Below, piece after piece: positions 59,065 through 64,000 of a stretch of DNA of 64,000 bases; position 1 is the first letter of the stretch; each line of letters starts with the position of its first letter. The stretch lies in assembly GCA_966248875.1 (NCBI GenBank), contig CBINBI010000005.1, positions 1 through 64,000 of the forward strand, read 5' to 3'. The notes beneath the pieces are model-generated. The model was not told the origin of the DNA. It saw only the letters and a program-made list of their open reading frames with translations, and made no database searches. The translations under genes were made by a program, and so were the position numbers. The DNA is from Dokdonella_A sp966248875. GTDB taxonomy: Bacteria; Pseudomonadota; Gammaproteobacteria; Xanthomonadales; Rhodanobacteraceae.

Positions 59065-60102
59065 TCAGCCCGCGACGAGCTCCGTCGGCACGATCGTCGA
59101 TGTCATTTTCCGGTCGCGGCGCAGCAGCGTCATCTCGGCGGCCATGCCGATGCGCCCAGCATCGAGCACGCGGTGCAGCGAATCGATGCCGTCGATGTCG
59201 TGTCCGCCGAAGCGGACCAGGATGTCTCCGGACTCCACGCCCGCCTGCTGCGCCGGGCTGCCCGGCGCCACCTCCATCACGCGCACCGCCGTCTCGACCG
59301 GCAGCTCGAAGTAGCGCACATAACGGCGCGGCAGACGCGTGTTCTGCGCACCGATGCCGAGCGAAGCGCGGCGCACGCGGCCGTGGCGCATCAGCTCGGG
59401 CACGATCTGCCGCGCGATGTCGATCGACACGGAGAAGCAGATGCCCTGCGCCGCGGCGATGATCGCGGTGTTGACGCCGATCACGCGGCCGGAGGAATCG
59501 AGCAACGGCCCGCCGGAGTTGCCCGGGTTCAGCGCGGCATCGGTCTGGATCACGTCCTCGATCAGGCGACCCGTCGTCGCGCGCAAGCTGCGCCCGAGCG
59601 CGCTGACGACGCCGGCCGTCAGCGTGCACTCGTAGCCGAACGGATTGCAGATCGCCACGACGAGCTGGCCGACGCGGATCCCGCGCGCGGTGCCGAGCTC
59701 GAGCACCGGCAGCGGCTGCGCGCCGGCAACGCGCAGCAGCGCGAGGTCGGTGTGCGGATCGACGCCGAGCACGTCGGCGGGCAGGCGCAGGCCGGAAGTC
59801 GTCAGCACTTCGATGCCGCGGCCGCCCGCGACGACGTGCGCGTTGGTCAGAACGAGGCCGTCCGGCGTGAACACGAAGCCGGAACCGCCGCCGCCCGGCA
59901 CGGTGCGCCCGCGCTCGTCGGTGCGCTCGGCGACGGTGATGGCGACGACCGCCGGGCCGGCACGCTCGGCGACACCGGTGACGACACGCGAATACGCATC
60001 GAGCGCGGCATCGTCGGGGAGAGGCTCGCCGAATCCGGCGTGCTCCGCCCGCTCGCCGCCGATGGGGTCATGAATGGATTGCACATCGAGCATGCTCGCC
60101 AT
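59065..60102 (-). CDS. HtrA/DegP-like trypsin-type serine protease without visible signal peptide
   Basis: A 345-residue protease with the catalytic triad His 89 (LTNAHVV), Asp 119 (HTDLALL) and Ser 196 (GNSGGPL), followed by a C-terminal PDZ domain (VMEVAPGSPAQQAGVESGDIL). The first 50 residues are hydrophilic, with no signal peptide or transmembrane helix in any of the possible starts (ATG 60102 used; ATG 60093 also possible). HtrA proteins normally act in the periplasm, so this one is either cytosolic, exported another way, or mis-started. An upstream frame to 60210 adds an Arg-rich stretch, not a signal. Confidence 0.88.
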   Translation of the reverse strand: MASMLDVQSIHDPIGGERAEHAGFGEPLPDDAALDAYSRVVTGVAERAGPAVVAITVAERTDERGRTVPGGGGSGFVFTPDGLVLTNAHVVAGGRGIEVLTTSGLRLPADVLGVDPHTDLALLRVAGAQPLPVLELGTARGIRVGQLVVAICNPFGYECTLTAGVVSALGRSLRATTGRLIEDVIQTDAALNPGNSGGPLLDSSGRVIGVNTAIIAAAQGICFSVSIDIARQIVPELMRHGRVRRASLGIGAQNTRLPRRYVRYFELPVETAVRVMEVAPGSPAQQAGVESGDILVRFGGHDIDGIDSLHRVLDAGRIGMAAEMTLLRRDRKMTSTIVPTELVAG

Positions 60103-60305
60103 ATGGGGATCGCGTTCAGACTCGCAAGCGACGCGCGAGACGCAAGGACGGATTGACCGTTCCGTCCGCGTGTGCTCGGATGCGGCAGGCCGCGTGCGAT
60201 CGGCATTCATCGGATGCGACGGGCGGAATCCGTGTCCGCTCGCCGAACCGTCTTGCGTACCGTTTCAGCGAGGCTCGATCGCCGCGCCGGAGAGACAGGG
60301 GAAAC

Positions 60306-61877
60306 ATGGAGCCAGGAAAATCCGATCACTGCGCCTTTCCGCTGCGCCCGCTGGCGGCGGCGCTGGCGCTGGCTGTCGCATCGGCCTCGCTTCGCGCCAC
60401 GACGTCGCTGCGCCCCGGCGAGATCACGGACGCGAGCGTCGTCGTGCGCGAGGACGGCACGCCTCTCCGGACTGCGCTGCGCGCCTGGCACCTCGATGCG
60501 CTGCAGAACGCCGAGCCGCCCTCGCCTCACGCGACGCGGCGTTACGTCACTAACTGCGCAGACGACGGCGAGGGCTCGCTGCGGGCCGTGGTCGCGGCAT
60601 CGGCCTCGGGCGACACGATCGATCTTTCCGAGCTGACGTGCAGCGTGATCACGCTCGAGACCGGCGGCATCGCGGTGCGCCTGGACAGCGCCACGCTGGT
60701 CGGCCCCGCCTCACGCCCGCTCGCGATCGACGGCAACCATGCCAGTCGTGTCTTCCTCCATTACGGCTCCGGCGGCTTCCTGCTGCGCAATCTCACCGTG
60801 CGCAACGGACACCACCGCGCGACCGGCTTCAATCTCGGCATCGGCGGCTGCATCGCTTCGGCAGGCTATCTGACGCTCGACCAGAGCACCGTCACCGGCT
60901 GCTACGCCGGCGGCGAAGGCGCGTACGGCGGCGCGATCTACGCCTACTCGCTGATCCTGTCGAGGAGCACGCTCTCGAACAACGTCGCCTACGGCGTGCA
61001 CGCGGACGCCGGCATGGCCGCGTTCGGCGGCGCCGCCTTCGTCTACCAGATCGACATGGTCGAGAGCACCGTGACCGGCAACGCCGCGCGGCACTTCCGC
61101 CATCTGCCGCGACGCAGCTACGACATCGGCGGCGGCATCAGCACGGTCCGCGGCGGGCTCGTCATCAACTCGACCATCGATTCCAACTATTCGTACGGCC
61201 GCGGCGGCGGCCTCGCGACGTTCAGCGACATCCTGGTGCGCAACAGCACGATTTCCGGCAACAGCGCACGCACGATCGGCGGCGGGGGGCTTTTCATGCG
61301 CTTCCCGGCGGCGCTCGATGCCCGCAACAGCACGATCACGGCGAACACGGGGCAACGGGGCGCGGGCGTCCTGTTCACGTCGATGACAGCCTTGCTGCAA
61401 AGCACGATCGTCGCCGGCAACGTCGCTTCGGTCCCGGGCACCGACGATCTGTCGAGCCTGCGGACCACGCGCATCGAGGGCGGCAACAACCTGATCGGCA
61501 CGACCGGAGCCGAAATCACGATCCCGCCCGACTCGCGACGCGGCGATCCGGCCCTCGCGCCCCTCGCCGCGAATGGCGGACCGACGCGCACGCATGCACT
61601 GCGCGCCGGCAGCCCGGCGATCGATGCCGGCAACAACGCATCGCAGCTCGCCTCGGACCAGCGCGGCACGGGCTTCGCGCGCGTGGTCGGCACGGCCGCC
61701 GACATCGGCGCCTTCGAGCTCGGCGCAGGCGCGACGGACGGAGCGTCACCCGCCGCCGTTCCCGCGTCCACGCGCGGATTCGGCGCGCTGTTGCTCATGC
61801 TGCTCGGCCTCGCCGCGCGCGGCGCATTGCGGCGCCGCATAACGAGTACGAGCAGGCGCGGCGGGTCCCGGCGGTAA
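60306..61877 (+). CDS. Choice-of-anchor Q domain protein with IPTL-type C-terminal anchor
   Basis: A 523-residue secreted right-handed beta-helix protein. The signal peptide ends near SLRATT. Parallel-beta-helix repeats follow (STVTGCYAGG, STLSNNVAYG, STISGNSARTIG, STITANTGQRG). The choice-of-anchor Q motif DQRGTGFARVVG ... ADIGAFELG is at about 455-478. The C-terminus (from 485) reads VPASTRGFGALLLMLLGLAARG then RRR, an IPTL-CTERM-like sorting signal (VP.. motif, hydrophobic segment, Arg cluster). The function is unknown; it is probably a cell-surface or polysaccharide-binding protein. A Shine-Dalgarno AGGGGAA is present. The nearby HtrA gene is divergent. Confidence 0.88.
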   Translation: MEPGKSDHCAFPLRPLAAALALAVASASLRATTSLRPGEITDASVVVREDGTPLRTALRAWHLDALQNAEPPSPHATRRYVTNCADDGEGSLRAVVAASASGDTIDLSELTCSVITLETGGIAVRLDSATLVGPASRPLAIDGNHASRVFLHYGSGGFLLRNLTVRNGHHRATGFNLGIGGCIASAGYLTLDQSTVTGCYAGGEGAYGGAIYAYSLILSRSTLSNNVAYGVHADAGMAAFGGAAFVYQIDMVESTVTGNAARHFRHLPRRSYDIGGGISTVRGGLVINSTIDSNYSYGRGGGLATFSDILVRNSTISGNSARTIGGGGLFMRFPAALDARNSTITANTGQRGAGVLFTSMTALLQSTIVAGNVASVPGTDDLSSLRTTRIEGGNNLIGTTGAEITIPPDSRRGDPALAPLAANGGPTRTHALRAGSPAIDAGNNASQLASDQRGTGFARVVGTAADIGAFELGAGATDGASPAAVPASTRGFGALLLMLLGLAARGALRRRITSTSRRGGSRR

Positions 61878-61929
61878 CGGCTTCGTGATACGCCGTTAAC
61901 TTTTCCAGAACGCCCGCATCCGTAATTTT

Positions 61930-62886
61930 TCAGCCACCGCGGCGGCCGTGCGCGGGCCCGCTGTGCAGCGCGCCGGGGACGCGGCGGCGTCGCGGACCAC
62001 TCATCTCGTCACCTGCCGGCGCGCGCAGCACCCGCAGCATGATCGCGAGTGCCGCGCCGGCGTGGACCGCACCGCCCGGAATCCACATGAGCAGTCCCGC
62101 GAGCTGCTGATCCTCGACCGCGCTCAGACCCTCGGGCGTGACGCCGAGTTCGGCGTAGGCGGCGTACCACGGGCTCCACGACAGTGCCATCAGCGCGCCG
62201 AGCGCGCCGCTGACGAGTGCGGTCGCGAACAGGCAGGCAATCGCGACACCGGGACGGGCCCGCATGCGGTGCTCGTCGAGCATGCTCGTCCAGAACGCGA
62301 GCGCGCTGGCGAGAAACGCAAGGTGCTGCACGACGTGCCAGCCGGAGCTCCTCAGCGCAGCGTCGAACGGTATCGGCGCGTGCCAGGCCCAAAGCGTGAT
62401 CGCCTGCAGCGACGTCGCGACGACGGGTGCGGTCAGGACGCGCCAGAATGCCGCGAACGTCGCGTTGCGCTCGATGCCGCCGGAAATCCGCCGCGCATCG
62501 AACGGCAGCGCCCAGGCGAACACGCCGAGCGGCCGCGACAGGACGAGGAGCGGCGCCGCGACGAGCATCAGGATCTCGTGCTCGAGCATGTGCGCCGCGA
62601 ACGAACGCTCGCCGGCCGCGTGTAGCGGCGAAAGCAGAGCCAGCGCGAGCGCGCTCCAGCCAAGCACGAACCACGCGAGGCGGCGGATGTGCAGCTCGCG
62701 CGCAATCGTGCGGCGCAGGATGCGCGCGATGCCGGTCGCATACAGCGCCGCCGCGACCATCAGCGGCAGCGTGACGCGCGGATCGAGCGTCCAGGTTGAC
62801 TCGCCCGCCGCATGCGCGAGCGCATCGAGTGGAACTGGCGCCAGCAGAAACGCAAGCGATATTGCGACCCTGCGCGCGCGTTTCAC
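61930..62886 (-). CDS. ctaG: Cytochrome c oxidase assembly factor CtaG (caa3 type)
   Basis: About 318 residues with a signal-like N-terminus (from GTG at 62886, VKRARRVAISLAFLLAP) and 7 hydrophobic helices. Marks of the Caa3_CtaG family: LALLSPLHAAGERSFAAHMLEHEILM and WHAPIPFDAAL, with HVVQHLAFL in the core. It helps Cu insertion or assembly of the oxidase encoded upstream. The GTG overlaps the previous stop (GTGA); the longer GTG start at 62910 is less likely. The Arg/Gly/Pro tail is variable. Confidence 0.9.
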   Translation of the reverse strand: MKRARRVAISLAFLLAPVPLDALAHAAGESTWTLDPRVTLPLMVAAALYATGIARILRRTIARELHIRRLAWFVLGWSALALALLSPLHAAGERSFAAHMLEHEILMLVAAPLLVLSRPLGVFAWALPFDARRISGGIERNATFAAFWRVLTAPVVATSLQAITLWAWHAPIPFDAALRSSGWHVVQHLAFLASALAFWTSMLDEHRMRARPGVAIACLFATALVSGALGALMALSWSPWYAAYAELGVTPEGLSAVEDQQLAGLLMWIPGGAVHAGAALAIMLRVLRAPAGDEMSGPRRRRVPGALHSGPAHGRRGG

Positions 62887-63221
62887 GGAGCGCACGGCGG
62901 CACGAGCCACGCCGCTGCGGTCTGCAGCGCGATCGCGAACAGAAACAGCACGGCTGCGAGCACGCCAAGCTCGGCGACGAAGCGGCGCGCGCCGAGATCC
63001 CGCAGTTCGGGGCCGTCACGCCGCGCACGCAGCGAGACGAGCCCGCCGCCGATCGCGAGCAGTGCCGCCGCGACGCCGATCGCAAGCCCGATGCGCCGCA
63101 TGTCCGGAGCGCAGGCATAGTGCAATAGATCGGCGAGGATCTGCTGCTGTGCCGCGGCGGCGATCGCGCCGGCGACGAGGCCGCTCCACGGAGCCAGCCG
63201 CGCGAGACGCTCGTCAGCCAT
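62883..63221 (-). CDS. Small membrane protein in the oxidase operon
   Basis: A 112-residue protein with three hydrophobic helices (GLVAGAIAAAAQQ, IGLAIGVAAALLAIGGGLV, FVAELGVLAAVLFLFAIAL) and two Cys (YACAPD, VPPCAP). It is not recognised as a named family. It overlaps coxC by 8 nt and ctaG by 4 nt, so it is probably translated as part of the oxidase operon, as an assembly or accessory subunit by context. Confidence 0.75.
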   Translation of the reverse strand: MADERLARLAPWSGLVAGAIAAAAQQQILADLLHYACAPDMRRIGLAIGVAAALLAIGGGLVSLRARRDGPELRDLGARRFVAELGVLAAVLFLFAIALQTAAAWLVPPCAP

Positions 63222-63828
63222 GGCCGAGCATCCTCGGCAGCCAGTAGATCAGCGCGTACAGCACCAGCCAGGTGACCACGACGAAATGCCAGTACGCGGC
63301 GTTGTCCTCGACGTCGCTGAAGCGGCGCCCGTCCAGCGGACGAGCGAACGCGAGCGCGGCGAGCACGCAGGTGTCGTAGACGTCCGTCGCGACGTGCACG
63401 GTGTGCATCAGCATCAGCGCCCAGATGATCGAGCCGTAGGCGTTGTGGTCCCAGCGCTCATTGAGAGCGCCGAACTCGAAGCCGCGGATCACGGCCAGCA
63501 GAAAGCCGACGAACACCGCGACGAGCAGCCCGATGCGCACGCCTCGCGCATCGCGCGCCTTCGCGGCGCGGCCGGCGAGCACGTTCGGAATCTCGCTCAG
63601 CACCACGACGACGGTGAACAGCGTGCCCCAGAGGAGGTCGGGCGGCCGCGACGCCGGCGGCCACGCCGGTTGCAGCGGCAGCAGGTAGAACAGCGCGCCG
63701 ATGCCGAGCACGAAGGCCATGCCTTCGATCAGGATGAAGCCGAGCGTGCCCCACCAGCCGAGCGCCGCCGGGCCGAAGCCGTAATCCGGCAGGTGCGAGA
63801 CATCGCCGACGACGCGCAGCGCTCTCAT
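63214..63828 (-). CDS. coxC: Cytochrome c oxidase subunit III
   Basis: A 204-residue polytopic membrane protein of the haem-copper oxidase subunit III family: PAALGWWGTLGFILIEGMAF at the start, AVIRGFEFGALNERWDHNAYGS, MHTVHVATD and DNAAYWHFVVVTWLVLYALIYW at the end. The ATG overlaps the ctaD stop (ATGA). It assists proton uptake and stability of the oxidase. Confidence 0.9.
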   Translation of the reverse strand: MRALRVVGDVSHLPDYGFGPAALGWWGTLGFILIEGMAFVLGIGALFYLLPLQPAWPPASRPPDLLWGTLFTVVVVLSEIPNVLAGRAAKARDARGVRIGLLVAVFVGFLLAVIRGFEFGALNERWDHNAYGSIIWALMLMHTVHVATDVYDTCVLAALAFARPLDGRRFSDVEDNAAYWHFVVVTWLVLYALIYWLPRMLGHG

Positions 63829-64000
63829 TCCGATTGCTCCGACTTGCTCGGCCAGAACCAGAACGTCAGCGCGATGGCGACCGGAATCGCGCCCCACACG
63901 ACGCCCCAAGGGCTGAACACGGACCAGATGAAAAGCACCGTCAGCGCGAGCGCGGACACGAGCGGCCACAGGCTCGGCTCGGGCATCTGCCAGCGGATGC
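63825..64000 (-). CDS. ctaD: Cytochrome c oxidase subunit I, C-terminal fragment (cut by window edge)
   Basis: The last 57 or so codons of a frame entering from the right edge: RWQMPEPSLWPLVSALALTV, then FIWSVFSPWG and a second helix ending TFWFWPSKSEQSE. The two terminal helices with the MPEPS.WP motif match the C-terminus of caa3/aa3-type subunit I. No catalytic His is in the window. Overlap with coxC (ATGA) supports an oxidase operon. Confidence 0.75.
   Translation of the reverse strand, partial: IRWQMPEPSLWPLVSALALTVLFIWSVFSPWGVVWGAIPVAIALTFWFWPSKSEQSE

Noticed and set aside
1..64000. CRISPR arrays, tRNA genes, prophage or integrase genes, insertion sequences
   Set aside because: No regularly spaced direct repeats, no tRNA-like cloverleaf and CCA-adjacent T-loop were noticed, and no transposase or integrase motif was found in any plausible frame. 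A tRNAscan/Infernal run would be decisive for tRNAs.

Overview
The window is GC-rich, densely coded, single-chromosome-type DNA from a gammaproteobacterium. The best fit is the Xanthomonadales/Lysobacterales, possibly a Dokdonella- or Rhodanobacter-like lineage. Four things point there: the order mreB-mreC-mreD-mrdA-rodA-mltB-rlpA-dacA; the block ygfB-pepP / zapA-6S RNA-fau-EVE-rpiA; intergenic hairpins built from GGGATTCGGGATT-like units; and large secreted proteins ending in an IFxxGFE-like tail. The taxon is inferred from gene order and recalled families; no database search was possible. I saw no tRNA, rRNA, CRISPR array, prophage or insertion sequence.

Layout. 1-11.8 kb (minus strand): the rod-shape and cell-wall elongation cluster, reading dacA (cut by the edge), rlpA, mltB, rodA, mrdA, mreD, mreC, mreB from left to right. 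It is split between mltB and rodA by a 3.5 kb plus-strand gene for a multidomain secreted protein. 12-17.8 kb: a PfkB-type kinase, a DUF192 lipoprotein, rubredoxin, a second secreted FG-GAP protein, thiE and hemL. 17.9-22.3 kb: a SoxYZ-like carrier, a metallo-beta-lactamase-fold hydrolase and an FccB-like flavoprotein in tight succession, then a secreted helical protein and a SufR-like Fe-S regulator. 22.3-26.3 kb (minus strand): a glyoxalase-like gene, a LON-domain protein, mpl (with a repeat element inside its reading frame), a membrane protein and adk. 26.4-32.8 kb: pyrophosphate metabolism (PPi-dependent phosphofructokinase, H+-pumping pyrophosphatase, soluble pyrophosphatase), interrupted by a thioredoxin-TPR protein and a YefM/YoeB-type toxin-antitoxin pair.

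32.8-43.6 kb: an ArnT-like glycosyltransferase, DUF2333, a ferritin-like protein, thiC under a TPP riboswitch, an FAD monooxygenase, small secreted proteins, a zinc protease and a prolidase. 43.8-49.4 kb: a choice-of-anchor B secreted protein, the CIO-type bd oxidase cydAB, and a possibly broken small membrane gene. 49.3-59 kb: pepP-ygfB, a 1545-residue periplasmic-propeller/PAS/GGDEF/EAL protein, then a TIGR02449-type coiled coil, zapA, 6S RNA, fau, an EVE-domain gene and rpiA. 59-64 kb: an HtrA-like protease without a visible signal peptide, a choice-of-anchor Q secreted protein with an IPTL-like C-terminal anchor, and the 3' end of a cytochrome c oxidase operon (ctaD-coxC-small membrane protein-ctaG).

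Most interesting: (i) a shared C-terminal tail on three otherwise unrelated secreted proteins, a candidate sorting signal; (ii) the 1169-residue adhesin- or toxin-like protein sitting inside the elongasome cluster; (iii) an in-frame palindromic repeat inside mpl; (iv) recurrent extended -10 elements 6-7 nt before start codons, which predict leaderless mRNAs.
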